Source of the DNA: Pseudomonas sessilinigenes
GTDB lineage: Bacteria; Pseudomonadota; Gammaproteobacteria; Pseudomonadales; Pseudomonadaceae
NCBI RefSeq assembly: GCF_003850565.1
Contig: NZ_CP027706.1
Location: 4,774,001-4,838,000, forward strand
Reading direction: 5' to 3'
Length of the DNA stretch: 64,000 nt
The position numbers were made by a program, and so were the translations under genes. The notes under the pieces are model-generated. The model was not told where the DNA came from. It did not search any database and saw nothing but the letters and a program-made list of their open reading frames with translations. Numbering within the stretch: position 1 is the first letter of the stretch; every line of letters begins with the position of its first letter. Of the stretch, positions 19,596 to 27,690 are shown in pieces.

Positions 19596-20069
19596 ATGTC
19601 CGGCCCGAGCTTTTTCGATCAAGCACTGTTCCGTGATCTGACCGAGAAGGCCGCGGCCAATCCTCGTGGGCGCCAGCATCACAACTTCCATGCCATGGAA
19701 GAGCCTTGTCATCGCTTGGCGATAGGCCTGCAACCTTCGACCTATATCCCGCCCCATCGGCACCTGAGCGCTGACAAGGCTGAGACGCTGCTAGTGCTCA
19801 AGGGGCGCCTGGGCGTGCTGATCTTCGATGCGGCAGGCCAGGTGCGGGAAAAGCGTGTCCTGGAGGCCGGTGGCGACTGCGTAGGGGTGGACCTGCCTGC
19901 CGGAGTGTTCCATGGCTTTGTGGCACTGGCGCCCGATAGCCTGATGTTCGAATGCAAGGCTGGGCCTTATTGTCAGTTGAGCGAGGGCGAGCACGCCAGC
20001 TGGGCGCCTCGTGAAGGTGAGCCGGGTGCGCCTGATTACCACGCCTGGATGCTCGCCCAGTTCGACTGA
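19596..20069 (+). CDS. WbuC-family cupin protein
   Basis: This 157-aa single-domain cupin has the metal-binding motif PPHRHLSADKAETLLVLKG and the second cupin motif in DLPAGVFHGFVAL. It fits the WbuC family, whose members are often near polysaccharide genes but have no settled activity. The gap to hpt is only three bases, so it is probably cotranscribed with it. Confidence 0.82.
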   Translation: MSGPSFFDQALFRDLTEKAAANPRGRQHHNFHAMEEPCHRLAIGLQPSTYIPPHRHLSADKAETLLVLKGRLGVLIFDAAGQVREKRVLEAGGDCVGVDLPAGVFHGFVALAPDSLMFECKAGPYCQLSEGEHASWAPREGEPGAPDYHAWMLAQFD

Positions 20070-20161
20070 GCTCTGTGTTGTGGGCCTGTCGTAGCGGCGT
20101 GGGGCGGGTGTAGAGGGGCAGAACCCGTGCTAGAGTGCTCGGCCCTTGTCTGGAGCCTGTC

Positions 20162-20647
20162 ATGAGCCTGTTGATCCGCAGTTGCGCGGCCCTTCTCCTG
20201 AGCTTGAGCCTGCCGCTCGCAGCCGCTCCGGCCCCCATGCACGGGCAGTTCCTGCCGCCTGACGACCTGACCCTGCGTGATGCTGTCCCCGAGCAACAAC
20301 AATTGTTGCAAGTCACCGAATACTCGGTGGTGATCGGTAGCCAGCGCCAATCCAACCAGCAACCGATTCCCGTGACCTCGCCGGTGTGGCTTCGGCTCAA
20401 GGGCAAGCCCTTGAACAAGGGCGCTACCATCAGCCAGGTGCTGGTGAGTTTCGACGGCGAAAGCAAGAGCCTGAAAAAGCCGCAATACGATGCCAAGAGC
20501 AAGACGCTGACCCTGTACTACCCCATGGCACAGTACCGGGCAGTGATGGACCTGTTGCGTAACGACACCGTGTATTGCCAGTTCCTCAGCTATGCCAATG
20601 GCCATATCTGGGCCGACCTGCACACTGGCAGCGTGCGTCCGCGTTGA
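20162..20647 (+). CDS. Conserved hypothetical secreted protein
   Basis: This 161-aa protein begins with a clear Sec signal peptide (SCAALLLSLSLPLAAAPAP) and so should be periplasmic. The rest is a hydrophilic domain with no motif I recognise. I chose ATG 20162; the nine extra codons before it are poor. It is the first of two small plus-strand genes before mqo. Confidence 0.78.
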   Translation: MSLLIRSCAALLLSLSLPLAAAPAPMHGQFLPPDDLTLRDAVPEQQQLLQVTEYSVVIGSQRQSNQQPIPVTSPVWLRLKGKPLNKGATISQVLVSFDGESKSLKKPQYDAKSKTLTLYYPMAQYRAVMDLLRNDTVYCQFLSYANGHIWADLHTGSVRPR

Positions 20648-20710
20648 GGCTGGATGCGGGCTGGGGGTAAACTGCCCGCCCCGTGAAATGTCTGCGAGCT
20701 GGAGTCGGCA

Positions 20711-20998
20711 ATGCGTAAAGATAAGAAGCAAGTGATTGGTGACGAGATCGGTGACGAGCAGATCAAGTTGTTCCTCGATTTTGAGCCGGTCGACGCGACC
20801 TCGCCGTCCCTGCATAAGCTGATCAAGGCCTATCGTGGCTTGCGTATCGATGATTTCGAGCGTTTCCTGGGCTTTTTCGTCGAGGCGGGTCTCGATCTGG
20901 ATGGCAAGGACGAGCAGGGCAAGACCTTCGTCGAGTTGATCCGGGACCAACGCAATGCCGCTGACTACATTGAGCTGATCGCCCAGGCCCGCGGCTGA
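20711..20998 (+). CDS. PA4642-like conserved protein
   Basis: This 95-aa soluble protein (MRKDKKQVIGDEIGDEQ) resembles the Pseudomonas family represented by PA4642, which also lies beside the malate:quinone oxidoreductase gene in P. aeruginosa. The function is unknown. CTGGAG lies about seven bases before the ATG. A bidirectional terminator separates it from mqo. Confidence 0.8.
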   Translation: MRKDKKQVIGDEIGDEQIKLFLDFEPVDATSPSLHKLIKAYRGLRIDDFERFLGFFVEAGLDLDGKDEQGKTFVELIRDQRNAADYIELIAQARG

Positions 20999-21040
20999 TC
21001 CTAGCGTTTGGCAGGATGCCGGTCTTTTAGGACCGGGAAT

Positions 21041-21078
21041 AAAAAACGCCCCGTTCCTTGCAGGACGGGGCGTTTTTT
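21041..21078. terminator. Bidirectional terminator between PA4642-like gene and mqo
   Basis: AAAAAACGCCCCGT (21041-21054) and ACGGGGCGTTTTTT (21065-21078) are perfect complements, giving a GC-rich stem with a T6 run in both directions. It serves both convergent genes. Confidence 0.92.
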
Positions 21079-21091
21079 CATGGCTGCTGGA

Positions 21092-22603
21092 TCAGGCGCA
21101 GCTTTCGGTTTCCTTGCTTGGCGCGACCAGCTCCAGGCTCAGGTTGTTCTCGCTGTTGATCTTGCGATACAGGGCCGCGTCGCTTTCCAGGGCTTTTTCC
21201 CGGGCCGGGAAAATTTCCTTGAGCTTGGCAGCCCATTCACCACTGGCTTTGGCCGGGAAGCAGCGCTCGATCAGGTCGAGCATGATCGAAACGGTGACCG
21301 ACGCGCCAGGGGAGGCGCCCAGCAGGGCGGCCAGGGAACCGTCCTTGGCTGCAACCAGCTCGGTGCCGAACTGCAGCACACCGCCTTTTTTCGGGTCTTT
21401 CTTGATGATCTGCACCCGTTGTCCCGCGACTTCCAGGCGCCAGTCCTCGGCCTTGGCCTCGGGGTAGAAGCGGCGCAGGGATTCCAGGCGTTGTTCCATG
21501 GACTGCATGACTTCGCTGACCAGGTACTTGGTCAGGTCCATGTTGTCCCGGGCCACGGCCAGCATCGGGCCGATGTTGCCGGCGCGTACCGACATCGGCA
21601 GGTCCAGGAACGAGCCGTGCTTGAGGAACTTGGTGGTGAAGCCGGCGTAAGGCCCGAACAGCAGGGACTTCTTGCCGTCGACCACGCGGGTGTCCAGGTG
21701 CGGCACCGACATCGGTGGCGAACCAACGGCGGCCTGGCTGTAGACCTTGGCCTGGTGCTGCTTGACCACTTCCGGGTTATCGCAACGCAGCCATTGGCCA
21801 CTGACCGGGAAACCACCGAAGCCCTTGCTTTCCTCGATACCCGACGCTTGCAGCAGTGGCAGTGCCGCGCCACCGGCGCCGAGGAATACGAACTTGGCGT
21901 CGACTTCGCGGGTGTTGCCGCTGTTGACGTCCTTGATGCTCACGGTCCAGCCGTTGGCCTTGTTGCGCTTGAGGCCGGTCACGCGCTTGCAGTACTTGAC
22001 CTGGGTGTCCGGAGCGCTGGTCAGGTGCTTGAGCAACTGGTTGGTCAGGGCGCCGAAGTTGACGTCCGTACCGTTGGTCACGCGGGTGGCGGCGATGGTT
22101 TCGTCCGCGGCGCGGCCCGGCATCATCAGCGGCATCCACTCGGCCATCTTGGCCTTGTCCTCGGTGTATTCCATGTCGGCGAAGGCATGGTGCTGGCTCA
22201 GCACTTCAAAGCGCTTCTTGAGGAAGGAAACGCCCTTGTCGCCCTGGACGAAGCTCAGGTGTGGCACCGGGCTGATGAAGGACTTGGACGAGCCGAACGT
22301 GCCTTGTTTGGTCAGGTAGGACCAGAACTGCTTCGACACCTCGAACTGGGTGTTGATATGCACGGCTTTCTTGATGTCGATGCTGCCATCGGCGGCCTGT
22401 GGCGTGTAGTTCAGCTCACAAAGGCCAGCGTGACCGGTACCGGCGTTGTTCCATGGGTTGGAACTCTCCGCGGCACCCGAGTCCATCAGCTCGACGACTT
22501 CCAGCTTGATTGCGGGGTCGAGCTCTTTGAGCAGTACGGCGAGGGTGGCACTCATGATGCCGGCCCCGACCAATACGACGTCTACTGCTTCGTTATGCGC
22601 CAT
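21092..22603 (-). CDS. mqo: Malate:quinone oxidoreductase
   Basis: Mqo is a membrane-associated FAD enzyme that oxidises malate to oxaloacetate and passes electrons to the quinone pool; in Pseudomonas it often replaces NAD-dependent malate dehydrogenase in the TCA cycle. The 503-aa protein begins [19 protein letters not shown], then [20 protein letters not shown], the family signature. The start ATG 22603 is shared with the stop of a short upstream frame (TAATG). Confidence 0.95.
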   Translation of the reverse strand: MAHNEAVDVVLVGAGIMSATLAVLLKELDPAIKLEVVELMDSGAAESSNPWNNAGTGHAGLCELNYTPQAADGSIDIKKAVHINTQFEVSKQFWSYLTKQGTFGSSKSFISPVPHLSFVQGDKGVSFLKKRFEVLSQHHAFADMEYTEDKAKMAEWMPLMMPGRAADETIAATRVTNGTDVNFGALTNQLLKHLTSAPDTQVKYCKRVTGLKRNKANGWTVSIKDVNSGNTREVDAKFVFLGAGGAALPLLQASGIEESKGFGGFPVSGQWLRCDNPEVVKQHQAKVYSQAAVGSPPMSVPHLDTRVVDGKKSLLFGPYAGFTTKFLKHGSFLDLPMSVRAGNIGPMLAVARDNMDLTKYLVSEVMQSMEQRLESLRRFYPEAKAEDWRLEVAGQRVQIIKKDPKKGGVLQFGTELVAAKDGSLAALLGASPGASVTVSIMLDLIERCFPAKASGEWAAKLKEIFPAREKALESDAALYRKINSENNLSLELVAPSKETESCA

Positions 22604-22770
22604 TAACGCGTCTCCAAAATCTGCAGCACCAAATTGACGGCATGGCTGCCAGGAGTGATGGGGCGATTCACGTGGTGCCCCAGGTTACCCATGGCCAGGA
22701 TTGCCATGTCCGAGTCTTCGCAATTCTTTGCAACTTCTGCGGACGCTACCAACCGGGCCTCAAGGTGCAT
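22603..22770 (-). CDS. Possible short leader ORF of mqo
   Basis: A 55-codon frame from ATG 22770 ends in a TAA that overlaps the mqo ATG, as in TAATG. It contains [20 protein letters not shown], which I do not recognise. A TTG at 22800 would lengthen it and internal ATGs would shorten it. It has no strong ribosome-binding site and may be a chance frame in the leader. Confidence 0.25.
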   Translation of the reverse strand: MHLEARLVASAEVAKNCEDSDMAILAMGNLGHHVNRPITPGSHAVNLVLQILETR

Positions 22771-23340
22771 ATGAACGCATCTTGGGGAGCCTCGGGGCAA
22801 TTCGACTTATGGTCGAGACATCCGTTAGTGCAACCAAATCCGTCAGCGGACAGGCATCAAGCGCAAGTATCTGAGGAGGGCTCGGTCCTGTGTAATCGGG
22901 CTGTTGTAGAGGCCAATGGTGCCAGTTCAGACGCAAAACTATTCATTTGCTCGCCACACTCTTGTGAAGTTGTGAAAACCCGTTTTTTCACGCTCTTTTG
23001 AAGACGTGAACCTCAAAAAAGGGCTGCCTCGGCCTGGCACCTGGCCCGAGCGGTGATGCCTGCATTCAAGGGATGCGGGCACGACGGGCAAAACTTCAGT
23101 GTCCTTGCAAGGGCAGCTCTGCAGATTCGTGAAAAGTGGAGGTTTGCAAGATGGGACAGCAAGCACGCCAGCTTCACTCGATCTGTGTGGGCGGCTCTCT
23201 GTGGGCAGTATGGGGCGCCAAGGCAATGCGTTGGCAGTGTTGCGAGGCCCGATCAGGAGACGTCCTTATAATCGGGGGGAGATTGTAACGAAGAAATGCG
23301 CAGAAATGACCCTATTTTGCGACTTTTATTCGGCTTTTGG
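22604..23340. other. Long intergenic region upstream of mqo
   Basis: About 740 bases lie between mqo and the next gene. Apart from the possible leader frame next to mqo I see no convincing coding sequence. The minus strand has a weak hairpin (CTCGG..CCGAG around 23031-23053) followed by a T6 run at 23020-23015, and the plus strand has an isolated TATAAT at 23266-23271. An untranslated RNA cannot be excluded, but nothing identifies one. Confidence 0.5.
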
Positions 23341-23574
23341 TCAGGTGGCCAGTATCGGTTGCACCCTGGCTGTCGTGGCACGCGTGCTGAGGTAGGCACT
23401 GGCTGGCAACGGCTGGTGTAACCAGTTCAGGCGGATTTCTTCTATTTCCACCCAGCCATCGCCCACCGGGGGCACGCGGCTCTGGCGCAAAGCCTGGCAG
23501 CGCCCCTGGTAATCCAGCAGCGCGAAGTTGCGAAACGCTTGACGTGGCGCGAACAGCGAGCGGAGGAGTTTCAT
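23341..23574 (-). CDS. Conserved hypothetical protein, 77 aa
   Basis: The frame begins MKLLRSLFAPRQAFRNFALLD and reads through VGDGWVEIEEIRLNWLHQPLPASA, a composition and style typical of small conserved Pseudomonas proteins. It has no recognised domain, signal peptide or membrane span. ATG 23574 is preferred over the TTG at 23580. A second overlapping frame on the same strand (23312-23584) is rejected as a shadow because of its Pro/Arg-rich content. Confidence 0.6.
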   Translation of the reverse strand: MKLLRSLFAPRQAFRNFALLDYQGRCQALRQSRVPPVGDGWVEIEEIRLNWLHQPLPASAYLSTRATTARVQPILAT

Positions 23575-23780
23575 GGCCAAGCACCTAGTGTGTCGTTGAC
23601 GACAAGAATGTCGTTTAGTAGTTACATCATCATGTAATGCCGGTTAACGCTAGGTTACAGGAACCCCCTTGTACAGAACCTGTCTGAGACTTGCTTTAAG
23701 TCCCGCCAGATGCTGGTTTGCCGCTGTTGTGCACCGCTATACTGCGGGCCTGTTTGTGCCTGATTCCTGGAGAGATGAGC

Positions 23781-24365
23781 ATGTTGCAACGCCTGTTGTT
23801 CGGTTTGATCACTGTGGCCAGCCTGTCGCTGGTCGGCTGCGCCCACAGCCCGCAACAACTCAGCCCGGAGCCGAAGCTCACCTCTCAGCTGGCGCCTGTC
23901 GGCCGTGGCCAGCCAGTGGTGGTGAGAGTCGTCGACGGCCGCCCATCGCCAACCCTGGGGACCCGTGGCGGCCTGTACCCGGAAACCAGTGCCATCACCG
24001 TACAAAGCGCGCAGATTCTGCCGAAGTTGCAGGCCCAGGCCGAAGCTGCAGTGCGTTTGCTGGGCTTCACGCCTACCACTGGTGGTAGCAATGCTCCCCA
24101 ACTGACCGTGACCCTGGCCGAGCTCAAGTACCAGTCGCCCAAAGAAGGCCTTTACGTAACCGAGGCGACCATCGGCGCGACTTTCCGCTCCGACGTCCAG
24201 AACGCCAACCGCCGCTACAGCGGCCGTTATGGCGCATCCCTGGATCAGCGCTTTGGCATGGCGCCAAACCAGGACACCAATACCAAGCTGGTGGGCGATG
24301 TGCTCAGCGATGCCTTGACCCGCCTGTTCAAGGACCCGACCGTCGGTCAGATCCTCGGCGAGTGA
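23781..24365 (+). CDS. YajG-family lipoprotein
   Basis: This 194-aa lipoprotein precursor has a signal peptide ending in the lipobox LVGC (Cys at about residue 20), and the YajG-type domain with VVRVVDGRPSPTLGTRGG and a repeated sheet-helix pattern to the C-terminus. GGAGAG is six bases before ATG 23781, which favours it over ATG 23775. The role of YajG is not known; it is a predicted outer-membrane lipoprotein. Confidence 0.85.
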   Translation: MLQRLLFGLITVASLSLVGCAHSPQQLSPEPKLTSQLAPVGRGQPVVVRVVDGRPSPTLGTRGGLYPETSAITVQSAQILPKLQAQAEAAVRLLGFTPTTGGSNAPQLTVTLAELKYQSPKEGLYVTEATIGATFRSDVQNANRRYSGRYGASLDQRFGMAPNQDTNTKLVGDVLSDALTRLFKDPTVGQILGE

Positions 24366-24423
24366 TGGGCCCCCTGGCGCTGTGATCGAAGGACCTTGCC
24401 TGACGGCCTTGGCCCAGGCGATG

Positions 24424-24456
24424 AAAAAGCCCGGCTCCAATGGAGCCGGGCTTTTT
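24424..24456. terminator. Bidirectional terminator after the YajG-type gene
   Basis: AAAAAGCCCGGCTCC (24424-24438) and GGAGCCGGGCTTTTT (24442-24456) form a 15-bp perfect stem with a three-base loop and T-runs on both strands. It terminates both the YajG gene and the convergent small gene at 24478-24684. Confidence 0.93.
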
Positions 24457-24477
24457 CATGGGCATTCGTGCCAGCGC

Positions 24478-24684
24478 TCACGCGGCTTCGACGTAGAAGT
24501 CCAGCACACTCACGCCCGTCAGCAGGTCGGTCTCTGGCAGGTCCGCGTGCTGATGTCCGCCCAGGGCGCAATACACCAGCCAATGACGGTCCTGGACATT
24601 GAAGGCCAGGGCTCCGACCAGCGCTTGCTGTTCTTCGCTGGGGGCGATCAGGTAGAGGCGGTCCTGGTTTTCTGCGTGCAGCAT
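24478..24684 (-). CDS. Conserved hypothetical protein, 68 aa
   Basis: This short soluble protein (MLHAENQDRLYLIAPSEEQ) has no recognised domain. GGAG lies before the ATG and the gene ends just inside a strong terminator, which supports a real expressed gene. Its role cannot be deduced. Confidence 0.65.
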   Translation of the reverse strand: MLHAENQDRLYLIAPSEEQQALVGALAFNVQDRHWLVYCALGGHQHADLPETDLLTGVSVLDFYVEAA

Positions 24685-24875
24685 GACAAGCTCCGTGGGT
24701 CATCGAGGGGCGACAGACTGGCTTGTTTAGATGACGAAAAGATGACGTTTTAAATTAAATGACGGATGCCTCGTTATTGGTCGGAAAGGCGCTTGGGAGC
24801 ATTTGGGGATTGAGTAGAATCCGCGCCGCGGGTGCTCCCGATAGCCCGAACACAGGTCCCATTCCGAGGTTCATG

Positions 24876-25163
24876 ATGTCGCTGCATTTGATCTGGTCCA
24901 CGTTCAACGCCCATCCTGGCAAGCTGATCAACCTCTTCGCCCTGTTGTTCGCCTGTCCGGGAAGTTGGCTGCTGCATGCCACTCGCCGCCGTGAATTGCG
25001 TGCCCTGGCCAACCTTGCCAGCCAGAGTGAACAGCGGGCGGTGGACCAGCCCATGCTGATGCTCGACCCGGCCACTTTGCGCATCAATCGCTTCTTCTAT
25101 CGCTTCGGCTTTGCCTGCCTGGCGCTGGCCCTGCTGGTGTCCTGGGTCAGCACCCACTTCTGA
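24876..25163 (+). CDS. Small conserved membrane protein
   Basis: This 95-aa protein has one hydrophobic segment near residues 15-30 (LINLFALLFACPGSWLL) and a second at the C-terminus (FGFACLALALLVSWV), joined by a polar loop. GAGG precedes two ATG codons (24873 and 24876); the second has the better spacing. No function is known. Confidence 0.68.
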   Translation: MSLHLIWSTFNAHPGKLINLFALLFACPGSWLLHATRRRELRALANLASQSEQRAVDQPMLMLDPATLRINRFFYRFGFACLALALLVSWVSTHF

Positions 25164-25180
25164 TGGTCTTTGCGGATACA

Positions 25181-25206
25181 ACAACGGCGCCTAAAGGCGC
25201 CGTTGT
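25181..25206. terminator. Hairpin between convergent genes at 25.2 kb
   Basis: ACAACGGCGCC (25181-25191) pairs perfectly with GGCGCCGTTGT (25196-25206) around a TAAA loop. No clear T-tract follows, so termination may be only partial. Confidence 0.65.
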
Positions 25207-25220
25207 GCTTGTCCGTGGCA

Positions 25221-26390
25221 CTACTGCAGTGCCAGGCCTGCCTTGACCCGGTACTGGTTGCGTACCGGGGTCGCGTATTGCAATACCAGGTAGGGGCGAT
25301 GCTCTGGCGGGCAGGCTTCGAGCCGGCGTTGCCATTCTTCTTTTGCCTTGGTCAGCTCCTGGGCCGGGAACACCTCGGCGGCGTTGGGCACTTGCAACGC
25401 CGAGTCGGCGTCCTGCCACTGGGCGTAGGCCAGGTAGTGCACCGGGAACAGCCGGTAGCCGCCGAGAATCTGCCGGTCCATTTCCATGGCCAACTGCTTG
25501 GTGTCCTCGAACAGGGCGCGGATCGGCGCGGCGAAGTTCACGTGGACCCGGCCCTTGTAGCCAGTGATGCCCTTGGCGATGCTGACGTCGTCCTCTCCCG
25601 GGGCCTTGGTATAGCTGCCGGTGGTGGCGCGGATGTACAGCTCCCGGGCCTTGGCCTGGTCGCAAGGGTCATATTCGTAGCTGATGGATACCGGCGTCAG
25701 GTTCAGCGACTGGATCACTTCGCCGAACGGCTCGTCCTTGCGGCTCATGTGGAACATCTTGAGGATCGCCGACTCGGTACGATCGTCGCCATCCTTGGCC
25801 CGGCCTTCGGCCTGGGCGATCCAGATCGACTGGCCGTCGTTGAGGATCGAGTGGTTGATGTAGGCAGAGAGCAATTGGTAAGCCGCGAGCTTTTCCCTAC
25901 GGCCGCTGAGGGAGCGATGCACGATGAAGCTCTTGTTCAGGCGCATCAGGTCGCTGACGAACGGCTTTTGCAGCAGGTTGTCGCCAATCGCGATACGAGG
26001 TGTCGGCAGGCCGGCATGGTAGACCGCGTAATTGACGAAGGCCGGGTCCATGACTATATCGCGATGATTGGCCAGGAATAGGTAGGCCGTACCGGACTTG
26101 AACTGCTCGACGCCGGTATAGGTCACGCCGTCGGTGGCGCGTTCGATGGTGTGGTCGACGTAGAACTCGACCTTGTCCTGCAAGGTGGCCACCGAGGTGA
26201 CGCCGGCGAACTCACGGCGCAGGCGGTGGGCGATCAGGGGTTTGAGCAGCCAGCCGAACGTATTGGCAAAACGCGGGAAGCGAAAGTGGGTGAGGATATC
26301 TAGGAATGCCTTGTCGCTGATCAGCCGAGCCAGCACCGCTGGTACTTCGCTGTCGTGGTAAGGTCGGATGGCATCGAATTCGCCCATCAT
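25221..26390 (-). CDS. PlsC-type glycerol acyltransferase
   Basis: This 389-aa protein has the acyltransferase HX4D box in LANHRDIVMDPAF (around residue 107) and later blocks IAIGDNLL and WIAQAEGRAKDG, matching the 1-acyl-glycerol-3-phosphate acyltransferase superfamily. It is longer than ordinary PlsC and lacks obvious membrane spans, so its acceptor could be another lipid. It is a single gene on the minus strand. Confidence 0.8.
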   Translation of the reverse strand: MMGEFDAIRPYHDSEVPAVLARLISDKAFLDILTHFRFPRFANTFGWLLKPLIAHRLRREFAGVTSVATLQDKVEFYVDHTIERATDGVTYTGVEQFKSGTAYLFLANHRDIVMDPAFVNYAVYHAGLPTPRIAIGDNLLQKPFVSDLMRLNKSFIVHRSLSGRREKLAAYQLLSAYINHSILNDGQSIWIAQAEGRAKDGDDRTESAILKMFHMSRKDEPFGEVIQSLNLTPVSISYEYDPCDQAKARELYIRATTGSYTKAPGEDDVSIAKGITGYKGRVHVNFAAPIRALFEDTKQLAMEMDRQILGGYRLFPVHYLAYAQWQDADSALQVPNAAEVFPAQELTKAKEEWQRRLEACPPEHRPYLVLQYATPVRNQYRVKAGLALQ

Positions 26391-26529
26391 GCTCTCTTGT
26401 TAGAAACGGCTAGGGTAAGAAGTAGGTTTGGATCAAAAAAGCCGGGCACGGTCTGAAAACTCAGCTCAAGCATAAAAAGCCCTGCAAATAGACCGGCGAT
26501 TATACGCATAAGTCACTCGGGAGACCGCG

Positions 26530-26712
26530 ATGCTGGAAACCGACCATTATCAATGTCCTTATTGCGGCGAACAGGCGGAGGCGGTGCTGGATCTCTCAGC
26601 CGGCGACCAGACCTATATAGAGGACTGCCCGGTTTGCTGCCGGCCCATCGTGTTCACGCTGCAGACCGATGGTCAGGAATGGATGCTCGATGTGCACACT
26701 GAAAACGACTGA
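26530..26712 (+). CDS. CPXCG-motif cysteine-rich protein
   Basis: This 60-aa protein has two cysteine pairs, CPYCG (residues 9-13) and CPVCC, giving a small zinc-ribbon as in the CPXCG family. These proteins have no known role. The neighbour 17 bases downstream is another small signal-type protein, and the two are probably in one transcript. Confidence 0.82.
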   Translation: MLETDHYQCPYCGEQAEAVLDLSAGDQTYIEDCPVCCRPIVFTLQTDGQEWMLDVHTEND

Positions 26713-26729
26713 GCCTGGGGACGGTTTCC

Positions 26730-26990
26730 ATGCAGCGTATCTATGAGCCGGAGAATCTGATGGAAGGTGAGCTGCTCCGGGGCATGTTGGCCAGCGAGGG
26801 TATCGAGGCCCATCTGCACGGCGGGGACCTGTTGGGGGGTGTAGGAGAGTTGCCGGTGTTCGGCTTGTTGGCGCTGTCGGTGGAAAATCACCAGGTGCAA
26901 CGGGCACGGGAGTTGATCACTGCGTACAATGCCGCCTTGCCTTTGCCCTGCGAAGAGCCGGACAGTTTTGCCGGGGTATTGGTCTGTTAG
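26730..26990 (+). CDS. DUF2007 domain protein
   Basis: This 86-aa protein fits DUF2007, a ferredoxin-like fold family of putative signal-transducing proteins, with IYEPENLMEGELLRGMLASEGI typical of the family N-terminus. Function unknown. It sits between the CPXCG gene and the SRAP gene on the same strand. Confidence 0.8.
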   Translation: MQRIYEPENLMEGELLRGMLASEGIEAHLHGGDLLGGVGELPVFGLLALSVENHQVQRARELITAYNAALPLPCEEPDSFAGVLVC

Positions 26991-27024
26991 GCCGTGCCCC
27001 GATTTACTGAGAGTCGTATACCCC

Positions 27025-27645
27025 ATGTGTGGACGTTATGCCCTGTTTCGCTGGAATCCCGCGTTTGCCGCCTTGCCGGGGTTTCCCGCAGATCAGCGGG
27101 CCCAGTGGAACATCTCGCCCCATGACTCGGTGCTGATCCAGCGTGCTGAGGATGGTCAGCGTACCCTGGCCCGCGCCCGCTGGGGGCTGACGCCACCCTG
27201 GCTGACCGATCTGTCGCGCACTCCGGCCCATGCCCGGGCGGAGACCCTGGCCGAGCAGCCGATGTTTCGCCAGGCATTTCGCGAGCGCCGTTGCCTGTTG
27301 CCGGCCAATGGTTTCTACGAGTGGCGGGGTGGCAGCCGCAAGCGTCCTTACTGGCTGACGCCAGGGGAGGGCTCGTCGATTTTCTTTGCCGCGATCTGGG
27401 AAGCCTACCCGGTGCAAGAGCAAGTCTGGCTGAGTACTGCGGTGGTGACCCAGGCGGCTTCCACTCTGCGCCGCCCGCTGATTCTCGATGCTGCCGGCCA
27501 GGAAGCCTGGCTCGACCCCGAGACGCCCTTGCATGCCCTGCACGCCTTGCTGGCCAGTCCTCCCGCTGCCCTGCGTGAGCGAGTGCTGGCCAACCTGATC
27601 AACGATCCCAAGCTCAATGGCCCCGAGTGCCTGACCCCTGCTTGA
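27025..27645 (+). CDS. SRAP-family (HMCES/YedK-like) protein with altered active site
   Basis: SRAP proteins use Cys2 to form a stable crosslink with abasic sites in single-stranded DNA. The 206-aa protein starts at ATG 27025 with MCGRYALF, so Cys2 is exposed after Met removal. Glu99 in ANGFYEW matches YedK Glu105. However, the residue that matches Asn75 is His69 (PAHARAETL), and the usual IHDRMP segment that carries the active-site His160 is missing, with STLRRPLILD in its place. It may be a functional variant or may lack crosslink chemistry. The frame is intact. Confidence 0.87.
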   Translation: MCGRYALFRWNPAFAALPGFPADQRAQWNISPHDSVLIQRAEDGQRTLARARWGLTPPWLTDLSRTPAHARAETLAEQPMFRQAFRERRCLLPANGFYEWRGGSRKRPYWLTPGEGSSIFFAAIWEAYPVQEQVWLSTAVVTQAASTLRRPLILDAAGQEAWLDPETPLHALHALLASPPAALRERVLANLINDPKLNGPECLTPA

Positions 27646-27657
27646 TCGCTCCAGCGT

Positions 27658-27685
27658 CATGGGCCCGGCAGCAGCCGGGCCCATG
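27658..27685. terminator. Hairpin between the SRAP gene and the chemoreceptor gene
   Basis: CATGGGCCCGGC (27658-27669) pairs with GCCGGGCCCATG (27674-27685) around a four-base loop and can extend by one base pair. It lies between convergent stops and probably ends both transcripts, although the T-tract is poor. Confidence 0.7.
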
Positions 27686-27690
27686 ATGAC

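Noticed and set aside
23312-23584. 90-codon frame overlapping the 77-aa hypothetical gene on the same strand
   Set aside because: Pro/Arg/Ala-rich sequence in a different phase; the 77-aa frame has a better start and more normal composition.
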